Below, one piece after another: positions 43,626 through 52,173 of a stretch of 64,000 nucleotides of DNA. The DNA comes from Streptacidiphilus fuscans (GTDB taxonomy: Bacteria > Actinomycetota > Actinomycetes > Streptomycetales > Streptomycetaceae), in the NCBI RefSeq assembly GCF_015690355.1, contig NZ_JADPRT010000003.1:694794-758793 (forward strand), given 5' to 3'. Position 1 is the first letter of the stretch. Each line of letters begins with the position of its first letter. Made by a program: the position numbers and the translations under genes. Under the pieces are notes generated by a model. The model saw nothing but the letters and a program-made list of their open reading frames with translations. It searched no databases and was not told the origin of the DNA.

Positions 43626-45215
43626 TCAGTTCGTGCGTGTGTTGTGCAGATGCAGGCCTATGTATCCGACATAGACCTTGCCCGTGTTCGAGCAGTCATC
43701 GTGGTAGTGCAGGCGCGGAGCCGTTCCGCCGCCGCCTATCCGCAGGTGGGCGCCCATGAAGACGCGGCCCGAGGGGTCGACCGTCGCCGGGACCGGGAGC
43801 AGGCGTTCGCGCTTCCACTTCGCGTTGGTGCTGACGGTGCGTGACTCGCCGCGAATCACCTTGCGGGGCGGGAAGGGGTGGCAGTCCGGCGGGGTGTTCT
43901 CGCACCAGCTGCGGAAGTCGCCGCCGGACGCGCCCTCCTTCGCCGCCTCCGCGTAGTCCTGGAGGGCCAGCAGCGCGTCCCAGGTCATCCGCACCCAGGT
44001 GGGGTGGTCCGTCTGCTCGTCCAGCTCCTTGGTCAGGCGCGGGTCGCCGGTGAACTCCAGCAGCGGGAACTCGTCCCAGCGCTCCAGCAGTTCGGCGAAG
44101 GTGCCGGGCTCGGAGTCCTGCGGACGGGCCGGGCGGCCGGAGAGGGAGCGCAGCTCCGTCCGCGCCGCGCGCAGCTCGCTGTACTGCTCGTCGTACTCCG
44201 CTGCCAGCTGCGACTCGCGCTCCTCCGCCGCGCGGAGCCAGCGGCGGACCTCCTGGAGCTCCTCGGCACGGGCGCGCTGCTCGTGGAGCTCCTCCTCGTC
44301 GTGGTCGACCAGCAGCCCGCCGGGCGCGATCGTGTCGGCCTCCGGCAGGCCCTCGGGACGCAGCGGCGGCAGGCCGACCAGCTGGTCCGGCAAGGGGGTC
44401 TGCACGGCCAGCCGGCGCGGCAGCCAGGCCAGCAGGCCGGAGGCCCGGCGCAGGTTGTCCTCGATGGTGGACCGGGACATCACCCGGTGCCGGGCCGCCT
44501 CCGGCGCCCATGCCGGGTCGAGGCCGGGGAGGTACGTGCGGACCGCGCCGCCGTAGACGCGGTGGTGTTCCAGCGCGGCGTTGAAGGTGCGTTCGGCGCC
44601 CGGTGCCAGCGCGTAGAGGACGGCCAGGCCGCTGCAACTGCGGAGCAGCGGGTCGACGGTGTCGTTGAGCCAGTCCTCGAAGTCGGTGTGCAGGGGAGTG
44701 CTGGCGACCACGATCGGCAGCCGCCGGTCCGGGTCGCACAGCTCGTCGAGGATCTCGTCGACGTCCTGCTTCTCGATGATGCCGGGCAGCGCGTGGACGC
44801 GGGCCGCGCCGCTCTGCTCGCCCTCGACGGCGTCCATCACGTCCAGCAGGCCGCGGGCCAGGGCGGGGACGGGGGCCTTCGCGGGTTCCTCGCCGCGGAC
44901 CGGCAGCTGTTCCGCGTCGAGCTGCACCCAGGTGCGGCCGTCGCGGGCCGAGGCCACGGTGAGGGATGTCTGCCAGATGCCCTGCACGGTGAACTCACGT
45001 AGTCGCCACCGGGCGAGCCGGCCCTGGACCGCCTTGCCCCGGGCCACCTGGTCCAGCACGGCCTGCGGCCCGACGAGCCGACGACCGTTGCCCGAACCGG
45101 GCTCGTCGTAGTGCAGCGCCTTGAGCCACTGCCGCAGCTGCTGCTCGGCCAAGGCCACAGTCTCCTGGTGGCCGTGCCCACTGGTCACGGCCATCCGATA
45201 GATGCCATCGGTCAC
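43626..45215 (-). CDS. Unrecognised 529-residue protein
   Basis: No domain that I can name. The N-terminal ~80 residues include a helical segment (EQQLRQWLKALHYDEPGSGN). The middle has RLPIVVASTPLHTDFEDWLN, then LAVLYALAPGAERTFNAAL and GAVRTYLPGLDP, a Rossmann-like alternation. A coiled coil (EEELHEQRARAEELQEVRRW onward, ~315-370) follows. The C-terminus has SRTVSTNAKWKRERLLPVP, RVFMGAHLRI and GKVYVGYIGLHLHNTRTN, which reads like a compact conserved module. No TM. The GTG at 45215 has AGGAGG. A defence or signalling role is only a guess. Confidence 0.75.
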   Translation of the reverse strand: MTDGIYRMAVTSGHGHQETVALAEQQLRQWLKALHYDEPGSGNGRRLVGPQAVLDQVARGKAVQGRLARWRLREFTVQGIWQTSLTVASARDGRTWVQLDAEQLPVRGEEPAKAPVPALARGLLDVMDAVEGEQSGAARVHALPGIIEKQDVDEILDELCDPDRRLPIVVASTPLHTDFEDWLNDTVDPLLRSCSGLAVLYALAPGAERTFNAALEHHRVYGGAVRTYLPGLDPAWAPEAARHRVMSRSTIEDNLRRASGLLAWLPRRLAVQTPLPDQLVGLPPLRPEGLPEADTIAPGGLLVDHDEEELHEQRARAEELQEVRRWLRAAEERESQLAAEYDEQYSELRAARTELRSLSGRPARPQDSEPGTFAELLERWDEFPLLEFTGDPRLTKELDEQTDHPTWVRMTWDALLALQDYAEAAKEGASGGDFRSWCENTPPDCHPFPPRKVIRGESRTVSTNAKWKRERLLPVPATVDPSGRVFMGAHLRIGGGGTAPRLHYHDDCSNTGKVYVGYIGLHLHNTRTN

Positions 45216-45413
45216 TGGCGCTGCCTCCTGACGCTGTGTCGGCGTCGCCGCACGTCAGTGTGCGGATATTTGGACAACGCGACAGGGGTGGCGGATGGTT
45301 CCGGTACGGCCGAAGGACAGGCGATGTCGGGGTGTACGGCGGATGAGCCGGACGTGTGCGTTCGACGTCGGCGTCAGCTCCCGCCCGACGTCAGGCCTCG
45401 GCAGGCCCAGCTT

Positions 45414-47183
45414 TCAGCTCTCGGCCGGCGGCTGCTCGGACGCAGGGTTCGCCTGCGCGGGGCTCGCCTGCGCGGGGCTCGGCTGCACCGGGGACGGCGC
45501 CACCGGCTGCTGGTGTGCGTAGGGGTAGGGCTGCTGCGGATAGGCCTGCTGCGGCGCGTACGCCCGCGGGGCGTACGGCTGTCCCCCGTACGGCGGTCGG
45601 CCGCCGTACTGCGGGGGCGTCTGCTGCTGCGGCACGAACGCCTGCCCGTATCCCGGCGGCTGGGTGTGCGGGTAGGGCCCGTAACCGGGGCGCTGCGGAT
45701 AGGGCCCGTAGCCCGGTCCGTATCCCGGACGCTGCGGGTACGGGTAACCGAAGCCCGGCGCCGGGGGACCGGCCCAGGCCGTGGCCAGCGGCGGGTGGGT
45801 GCGGTACCACTCCTGCTCGCCGACGCGGTTGAAGACGGGCTCGACCGCCTCCTTGCGCTCCCACAGGTGGTGCAGCAGTTCCTGCTCGCGCTCCGCGAAG
45901 TCCTGCACCGCGAGGCCGCGGGCCACCCGCTCGCGCAGCAGCGCCAGCGAGGTCGCGAAGCCCTGGTACTCGCGCATCGCCTTGTCGGCGGCCGGACCGC
46001 CCTGGAACCGGGCCAGCGCCCGCGCCTGCTTGCGGGTCCGCATCGACGCCAGCACCAGCGGCACCGGACGGGCGATCCACCCCGCCGCCACGTACACGGC
46101 CAGCTGCTTGCCGACCACCCGCAGCTCGTTGCCGCGCGACCAGATCACCAGCCAGACCATCAGCGCGAAGACCGGCATCATGAAGAGGAAGTAGACGCCG
46201 AAGAAGCCCAGCGGGCCCAGCACCGGCGCGCTGTTCCAGGTGCCGTGCATCAGCATCGCGAAGATCCAGCCCGCGATCGGGGCGCAGATCCGCTGCCAGC
46301 GCTTGCGGCTGATCGCCGCGAGCCCGAAGCCGACCGCCGTCATCGAGGTGAAGAGCGGGTGCGCGAACGGCGACATCACCTCGCGCATCACGAAGGTCAT
46401 CACGGTCGCCGCTATGCCGGTGCCGCCGTCGTTGCTGCCGTCCATCACGGAGCGGCCGATGTAGAGGATGTTCTCGGTGAAGGCGAAGCCGGTCGCGGTG
46501 AACCCGGCGTAGACCGCGCCGTCGACGATGCCGGTGAAGTCCCGGCGGCGGAAGAGGAAGATCAGCAGCAGCGGCGCGGCCTTGGAGGACTCCTCGACCA
46601 GCGGCGCGACCAGGCTCGCGCCCAGCGTCTCGCCGCCGCCCACCTGGTGGCTGATGAGCAGTGAGGTGGCCCAGTCGTTGGCCAGGATCGCTACGAGGGT
46701 GGCCGCGCACGCGCCCCAGCCGAAGCAGAAGAGCAGCAGCCGGGCGGGCTTCGGCTCGACCCGGTCCAGCCAGTGGTAGGCGCCCAGCACCAGCGGCACC
46801 GGCAGCACCGCGAGCGCGACGCCGACGACGAAACCGGCGGTCCCGGTCTGGGTGTGGACCATGTTGAGGATCGCCGCCCCGCACGCGGCGAAGGCGATCA
46901 CCACCAGCGCGACCCGCAGCCAGCGGTTCTCCAGCAGGTTGCGGCGGACCTTGTAGCGGAGGGTGCGCGGCGGCTCGAACGGCAGCGCGGCCGTCCCCGG
47001 CTGGGGAGCCGTCGGCAGGCCCTCGGGCAGCGGCACGTCGGCGGGGTCGACCAGATCCGCGATCACGGGCAGGCCCGGATCGGCGGAGTCGGTGGCGGGG
47101 ACGGGGGACTCGGCTCCGGATATCGGCCCGGTCGCGTCCTCGGCGGTGCTGTTCGCCGGGGGTTCGTGCTGCGCGCTGCTCAC
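45414..47183 (-). CDS. PrsW-family intramembrane metalloprotease
   Basis: A 589-residue membrane protein. An acidic cytoplasmic head precedes 9-10 TM helices with the glutamyl-protease signature: PLVEESSKAAPLL (E-E-x-x-K, ~195), GFTATGFAFTENILYIG (~235), and VMREVMSPFAHPLFTSMTAV (~270, with His). The C-terminal ~130 residues are a Pro/Gly/Tyr/Gln repeat (PYPQRPGYGPGYGPYPQR). Relatives cleave anti-sigma factors or other membrane proteins. The start is the GTG at 47183. Nothing was found in 45216-45413 apart from possible promoters. Confidence 0.9.
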   Translation of the reverse strand: MSSAQHEPPANSTAEDATGPISGAESPVPATDSADPGLPVIADLVDPADVPLPEGLPTAPQPGTAALPFEPPRTLRYKVRRNLLENRWLRVALVVIAFAACGAAILNMVHTQTGTAGFVVGVALAVLPVPLVLGAYHWLDRVEPKPARLLLFCFGWGACAATLVAILANDWATSLLISHQVGGGETLGASLVAPLVEESSKAAPLLLIFLFRRRDFTGIVDGAVYAGFTATGFAFTENILYIGRSVMDGSNDGGTGIAATVMTFVMREVMSPFAHPLFTSMTAVGFGLAAISRKRWQRICAPIAGWIFAMLMHGTWNSAPVLGPLGFFGVYFLFMMPVFALMVWLVIWSRGNELRVVGKQLAVYVAAGWIARPVPLVLASMRTRKQARALARFQGGPAADKAMREYQGFATSLALLRERVARGLAVQDFAEREQELLHHLWERKEAVEPVFNRVGEQEWYRTHPPLATAWAGPPAPGFGYPYPQRPGYGPGYGPYPQRPGYGPYPHTQPPGYGQAFVPQQQTPPQYGGRPPYGGQPYAPRAYAPQQAYPQQPYPYAHQQPVAPSPVQPSPAQASPAQANPASEQPPAES

Positions 47184-47301
47184 CCCATGACCTTAGCGGG
47201 GCGGTGGATCAGGGGGTAAGGACTTGTGCCCGCACGGTCACCCCGCGTGCACCGCACGCGCGTGCGGCCCAACGCCGGCCCAGCGGCGGTTCGGCGGCGG
47301 T

Positions 47302-48108
47302 TCAGCGGCGACGGAAGAGCAGGTCGTGGACCACGTGGCCCTTGGCCAGGCCCTGGCGTTCGAACTTGGTCACCGGCCGCCAGTCCGGGCGCGGCGCGAA
47401 GTCGGCGTGCAGGTTGACCAGGTCGGGGGAGGCGCTCAGCACCTCCAGCATCTGCTCCGCGTAGGGCTCCCAGTCGGTCGCGCAGTGCACCGTAGCGCCG
47501 GGGCGGAGCCGGGACGCGGCCAGGGCCACGAACTCGGGCTGGATCAGCCGCCGCTTGTGGTGGCGGGCTTTGGGCCACGGGTCAGGGAAGTAGATCCGCA
47601 GCCCGGCGAGGGACGCGGGCGCGAGCTGGTCGCGGAGCAGCACGACGGCGTCGCCCTCGGCCAGGCGCACGTTGTCCAGGCCGTCGGACTCGATCCGGCG
47701 CAGCAGGTTGCCGTGGCCGGGGGTGTGCACGTCGGCCGCGAGTATGCAGCGCTCCGGCTCGGCGGCGGCCATGGTCGCGGTGGCGTCGCCCATCCCGAAG
47801 CCGATCTCCAGCACCACCTCGGCGTCGGTCCGCCCGAACCAGGCGTCCAGGTCCAGCAGCCGCTCGCCGTCGATCCTGATGCCCCACGCGTCCCAGGAGC
47901 GCGCCAGCGCGTCGTGCTGCGCGGTGCTCATCCGGCCCTTGCGCGGGTGGAAGCTGCGGATCCGGCGCTCGGTGTGCAGCTCAGGCGACACGGGATCGCC
48001 GGGACGCGGCACGTCGGCGCGGGCGCTGGCACCGCTGCCGGGGAGGGCGCCGGAGGCCTCGGGGCGTGCGGCGGCCGGGGGGACGAGGGTGGTGGGCTGG
48101 CTGGTCAC
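47302..48108 (-). CDS. trmB: tRNA (guanine-N7-)-methyltransferase
   Basis: A 268-residue SAM-dependent enzyme that forms m7G46 in tRNAs. The SAM motif is VVLEIGFGMGDATATMA (~98), ILAADVHTPG is the ribose-binding strand, and the diagnostic IYFPDPWPKARHHKRRL (~175) is present. An N-terminal tail of about 45 residues is Pro/Ala-rich, longer than in E. coli TrmB. The start is the GTG at 48108. It lies between prsW and lhgO, all on the minus strand with gaps of 118-128 bases. Confidence 0.95.
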   Translation of the reverse strand: MTSQPTTLVPPAAARPEASGALPGSGASARADVPRPGDPVSPELHTERRIRSFHPRKGRMSTAQHDALARSWDAWGIRIDGERLLDLDAWFGRTDAEVVLEIGFGMGDATATMAAAEPERCILAADVHTPGHGNLLRRIESDGLDNVRLAEGDAVVLLRDQLAPASLAGLRIYFPDPWPKARHHKRRLIQPEFVALAASRLRPGATVHCATDWEPYAEQMLEVLSASPDLVNLHADFAPRPDWRPVTKFERQGLAKGHVVHDLLFRRR

Positions 48109-48236
48109 AATGCGCCCCAGTCTACGGAACCGTTCAGTCTGCGGGCCGTTCGCCCGCCGCCCTCGGCCCGGTAGGCCTGGCCTGCGTCCGGTGCCAGCAG
48201 GGGCAGGTGGTCGCCGAAGGGCGAGTGCCGGAGGGC

Positions 48237-49442
48237 TCAGCCGCTGTGGTCGAGCGCGGCCCGGGCGCGCCCGGCGATCTCGCGGCCGATCGCGAGGGAC
48301 GCCGTGGCCGCGGGGGAGGGGGCGTTGAGCACGTGGACGGTCCGCGGGCCCTCGGCGAAGGCGAAGTCGTCGACCAGCACGCCGTGCCGGTCGACCGCCT
48401 GGGCGCGGACGCCCGCCGGGGCGGGCAGCAGGTCCTGCTCGGTGACTGCGGGCAGCAGGCGCTGGAGTGCGTGGGTGAACGCCCGGGTGCTGAGCGAGCG
48501 CCGCAGCTCGACCGCCTCCGCGCGCCAGTGACGCGAGGCGAGCGACCAGGTGCCCGGCCAGCTCGCGGTTTCGAGCAGGTCGCGCGGGCTGATCGTGCGC
48601 CAGTCGTAGCCCTCGCGGGCCAGAGCGGGGACGGCGTTGGGGCCGACGTGGACGCCGCCGTGCAGGTCCCGGGTCAGGTGCACGCCGAGGAAGGGGAACG
48701 CCGGGTCCGGCACCGGGTAGACCAGCCCGCGCACCAGCGACGCCGCCTCCGGGGCCAGCTCGAAGTACTCGCCGCGGAAGGGGACGATCCGCAGCCCGGG
48801 GTCGTCGCCCGCCAGCCGTGCGATCCGGTCGCTCTGCAGGCCGGCGCAGTTGACCAGCACCCGGGTCCGGACCTCGCCCAGCGTCGTGGTCACGGTGACG
48901 CCGTCGCCGCGCCGGTCGATCGCGGTGACCGCGTTGCCGGTGCGGATCCGCGCCCCGGACAGCTCCGCGTACCGGGCGGCCACGGCCGGGTAGTCGGCGA
49001 GGCCGGTGGTACCGACGTGCAGCGCGGCCACGCCGCTGATGTGCGGTTCGTGCTCGGCGATCTGGGCTGCGCCCAACTCGCGCGTGGGCAGGCCGTGTTC
49101 GCGTCCGCGCTGGGCCAGCGCGTGCAGGCGCGGCAGTTCGCTGCGGTCGACGGCGACCACGAGCTTGCCGGTGACCTGGTGGGGGAGGCCCTGCTCCTTG
49201 CAGAACTCGACCATCTCCGCGGCCCCGGCCAGGGCGAACTTCGCCTTGAGCGAGCCCGGTCGGTAGTAGAGGCCGCTGTGGATCACCCCGCTGTTGCGGC
49301 CCGTCTGGTGGGCCGCGAGCCGCGGCTCCTTCTCCAGCACGACCACGTCCAGCTCGGGCGCCTGCTGGGCCAGCGCGTACGCTGCGCTGAGCCCGACGAT
49401 GCCCGCACCGATAATCACGACGTCGCAGTCAAAGCCCCGCAC
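48237..49442 (-). CDS. lhgO: L-2-hydroxyglutarate oxidase/dehydrogenase
   Basis: A 401-residue FAD-dependent oxidoreductase that oxidises L-2-hydroxyglutarate to 2-oxoglutarate. The FAD motif is DVVIIGAGIVGLSAAYALA (residues ~7-25). QTGRNSGVIHSGLYYRPGSL is the family signature (His near 56), and GVHLTRDLHGGVHVGPNAV is the substrate-side region. The C-terminus LNAPSPAATASLAIG is conserved. The start is at 49442. The length matches LhgO. Confidence 0.93.
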   Translation of the reverse strand: MRGFDCDVVIIGAGIVGLSAAYALAQQAPELDVVVLEKEPRLAAHQTGRNSGVIHSGLYYRPGSLKAKFALAGAAEMVEFCKEQGLPHQVTGKLVVAVDRSELPRLHALAQRGREHGLPTRELGAAQIAEHEPHISGVAALHVGTTGLADYPAVAARYAELSGARIRTGNAVTAIDRRGDGVTVTTTLGEVRTRVLVNCAGLQSDRIARLAGDDPGLRIVPFRGEYFELAPEAASLVRGLVYPVPDPAFPFLGVHLTRDLHGGVHVGPNAVPALAREGYDWRTISPRDLLETASWPGTWSLASRHWRAEAVELRRSLSTRAFTHALQRLLPAVTEQDLLPAPAGVRAQAVDRHGVLVDDFAFAEGPRTVHVLNAPSPAATASLAIGREIAGRARAALDHSG

Positions 49443-49544
49443 GCAAGCCCTTCCGACGGTTCGACGAGGGTTCTGCCGGTCACCTTACGCGTCCATGACC
49501 GCCCACAGCAGGGCGCGTCCGAGGTCAGAGACGGTGCGGCGTCC

Positions 49545-49752
49545 AGTTGCACTACCCAGGGGCGCGCGGCCCTACCGTTCGCTCCCGCAGGTAGTTGCAC
49601 CCCCAGGGGCGCGGGGAACTGCGCAAGAAACCAACCTGTGCGGATGGCCCTGCGCGTTCGGCCGGCCACGTGGGTGGGTGGCTTGTCGCGCCCGCGCGGC
49701 GGAGCCGCATATCAGCAGAGCCCCGCGCCCCTGATAGTGCAACTACCTGCGG
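49545..49752. repeat. Mosaic palindromic intergenic element, copy 6 (arms I/II with an extra partial left arm)
   Basis: A degenerate left arm (AGTTGCACTACCCAGGGGCG, then GCAGGTAGTTGC) precedes a full copy: GGGGCGCGGGGAACTGCGCA, core GCGGATGGCCCTG, right arm II (CGCCCGCGCGGCGGAGCCGC), ending AGTGCAACTACCTGCGG. It ends 27 bases before the stop of the regulator gene at 49780. Confidence 0.85.
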
Positions 49753-49779
49753 CAGCACACGCCCGGCTTGTCGCGCCCG

Positions 49780-51462
49780 TCAGGCCGGAGCGGCCAGCGT
49801 CAGGCGGGCGCGTTCCACCAGCTCCTGGGCGATCCGCTCGCCCTTGTAGCGGTCCAGCCGCTTCAGCATCTCCGCCAGGTACTCGCGGGTGCGCTGCGAG
49901 GAGATCCGCCCGGCCACGTCGAGCGCGCGGTTGCCCGCCGCCACCGCGCGTTCCAGCTCGCCCTGGTCCAGCTCGGCCATGGCCGAGACGATCAGGCGCA
50001 GGCCGTGCGAGCGGACGTACTCCTCCGTGGGCGTGGCCAGCGCGCGCTCGGTGAACTCGCGGACCTTGCCCGGCATGCCGAGATCGCGGAAGCCCTCGGC
50101 CGCGTCCGCGGCCAGCCGGTCCCAGGTGTAGAAGTCGATCCAGGCCGGATCGCTGTCGCCAGGACGTGACCGCTCCAGCCAACTCTCCGCCGCGGCAAGG
50201 GCGGAGGCGCAGGCTGCGGCGTCCCCGGCGCGGGCGTGGGCGCGGGACTCGACCAGTCGGAAGAAGCTCATCGTCCGCGCCGTCGCCAGCCCGCGATTGC
50301 GCTCCACGGCGGCCTGGGCGAGGTCGACGCCCTCGTCGGCCGCGCCCCGGTAGGTCGCCTGGAGGCTCATCGACGCGAGCACGTAGCCGCCGAGCGGCAC
50401 GTCCGCCGCCGCGCGGGCCAGGCGGAGCGCCTGGATGTAGTAGCGCTGCGCGGCCTCCTGCTGGCCGGTGTCGAACGCCATCCACCCGGCGAGCCGGGTC
50501 AGTTCGGCCGTCGCGCCGAACAGCGCGCGGCCCACCTCGTCGCTGTAGCTGGCGAGCAACAGCGGTGTGGCGTCCCGCCGCAGGCACTCGGGGACCATGG
50601 ACGAGCGCCAGTCGCCGCCGCCGTAGCGGGAGTCCCAGCGGCGTGCCTCCTCGGCGGCCTGACGCAGCTTGGCCGCGTCCGCGTGGCCGACCCGGTAGCT
50701 GCCGCGCGCGCCGTCGGCGAGGCCCAGCGGCGCGCCGACGTGTCCGAACCGGCCGTCGTGGCCGGTCGGCTGGGACTCCGCGTCCCCGAGATCGCCCGGG
50801 TCCGGAAGCTCCAGGGACCCTCCCTGCGCGCCTGCCCGCTCACCTGCCCGCGGGCCGGGAACCGTCGGCGCGGACCGCCGCGCCGGGGCATGGGTGTCCG
50901 CCGCCGCGTCCGCCGCGTGGTCCTTGTCGTCGGCCGCCTGGTAGCCGGCCGTCCTGGCGTCGGCGCTCGGCGCCTCCCGCGCGACCGAGCCGTCGACGGG
51001 CGTGATCAGCCAGCGCGCGACGGGGGTGGTGTAGGCCGCGACGGAGAAGGATCCGGCCAGGGTGTCCCACCAGCCGCTGCCCGGCGCACCGGGTTTGCGC
51101 GTGCGCCCCGGGTCGAGCCGCCAGAGGTCGGTCGCGCTCTGCACCGCCGCCGGAACCGCGCGGGGGAAGGTCAGGCCGATCTCGGGGGTCGGATCGGTAC
51201 TGCCCAGGCCGATCTCCTCCAGCGGGACCGCCCGGCCGAGCTTGCCGCCGATCGCCGTCGCGATCAGATGCGGAACCGGACCCTGCGGGACCATTCCCTT
51301 GGTGACCCAACGGGCCACCGAGGTCTTGTCATAACGGAAGGTCAGCCCGCGTTGTGCGCCGAGGTCGTTGACCCGGCGGGCCAGCCCGGCGTTGCTCATC
51401 CCGGCAAGGGTCAGCAGGGTGCCGAGCTTGTCGTTCGGTCCGCGACTGCCAGTGGTCGTCAT
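49780..51462 (-). CDS. NsdA-like regulator with TPR-like repeats
   Basis: A 560-residue protein. The N-terminal ~85 residues are an unusual [64 protein letters not shown] mid low-complexity Ala/Asp/Gly stretch (~170-260) leads into helical repeats (~280-550) with [20 protein letters not shown] and [20 protein letters not shown]. This matches the architecture of NsdA, a negative regulator of antibiotics and sporulation in Streptomyces; the identity is by memory. The ATG at 51462 has an AGGAGG ribosome site. Confidence 0.75.
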   Translation of the reverse strand: MTTTGSRGPNDKLGTLLTLAGMSNAGLARRVNDLGAQRGLTFRYDKTSVARWVTKGMVPQGPVPHLIATAIGGKLGRAVPLEEIGLGSTDPTPEIGLTFPRAVPAAVQSATDLWRLDPGRTRKPGAPGSGWWDTLAGSFSVAAYTTPVARWLITPVDGSVAREAPSADARTAGYQAADDKDHAADAAADTHAPARRSAPTVPGPRAGERAGAQGGSLELPDPGDLGDAESQPTGHDGRFGHVGAPLGLADGARGSYRVGHADAAKLRQAAEEARRWDSRYGGGDWRSSMVPECLRRDATPLLLASYSDEVGRALFGATAELTRLAGWMAFDTGQQEAAQRYYIQALRLARAAADVPLGGYVLASMSLQATYRGAADEGVDLAQAAVERNRGLATARTMSFFRLVESRAHARAGDAAACASALAAAESWLERSRPGDSDPAWIDFYTWDRLAADAAEGFRDLGMPGKVREFTERALATPTEEYVRSHGLRLIVSAMAELDQGELERAVAAGNRALDVAGRISSQRTREYLAEMLKRLDRYKGERIAQELVERARLTLAAPA

Positions 51463-52173
51463 GCCCTCCTGTCACCCCCTCACGGTTCACGCACCTCGCC
51501 CTGTTGAACCCAGAGTAGTTCCCTGCCTGCCCACGGTTAAGGGGTCTTGTTCCAGATGGCGGGATCCGGTAGCGGAGATGGCAGTTCCGGTGTGGTTATG
51601 CCCCTGGCGCGTGCGGCGGTGCGCCCCGGTGTGCCCCCTCCCTCGTTCCGCGTTCCGGCGTTTGCATGGTGGCGTGGGTCGGCCTGCCGTCGAGGACCCG
51701 GCGGGTCGGGGGACGCCGCCGCCGTACATCCCCGCGCGGCGGCGGACCGGCTCGGGGGGTGTGCGGACACCCCCCGAGCTGTGGTCCGTCCGCTCGCCGC
51801 GCTGTTCCGTTCGTCCGTTCGTTCTGCCCGGGCGGTCGGTCGGACGGGTCTCGCGGCGACCGTGCCCGGGCCGGACCTCGGGGGTCGGGGTCCGGTCCCG
51901 GGAGGGGAGGGTCCGGCCCCGCGCTCCACGCCCGTCCGTCTCTGTTGCCGTCCTTGCCGTTCGCCTGTGTTGCCCGTTGTCCGTGTCCGTGCTCCGCCTT
52001 GTCCGGTCCGTGCCCTCGTCCGTGCCTTGTTTGTGGTGGTCAGCCCTGTTTGTCCGTCAACTTTGCGTCAACTTCCGGAATTTGCCTGCCTCGATGCCAC
52101 AGCCGAACACGCCGTGGGCTGGCACGATGGGGAGTTGACGGTGCGGCACCGTGCCTTTGGCGTGGAGGCGACG
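51463..52173. other. 711-base gene-free leader with a 113-base A-free run
   Basis: No credible gene on either strand; readings that continue the cyclase frame upstream to 51547 have no domain and very biased composition. From 51929 to 52041 there is not one adenine on the plus strand. The flank is G/T/C-rich with repeated GTCCGTG-like words. Two divergent promoters (49780 gene, minus; 52174 gene, plus) must be here. No lasso-type leader-core peptide is recognisable. Confidence 0.6.

Noticed and set aside
51463..52173. Lasso precursor peptide upstream of the cyclase-like gene
   Set aside because: No short frame with a ribosome site, leader and plausible core was found; the composition is strongly skewed.
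51547..52173. Upstream 209-codon extension of the cyclase-like protein
   Set aside because: The frame is open but very biased, lacks domains, and the ATG at 52174 has GGAGG at the right spacing.
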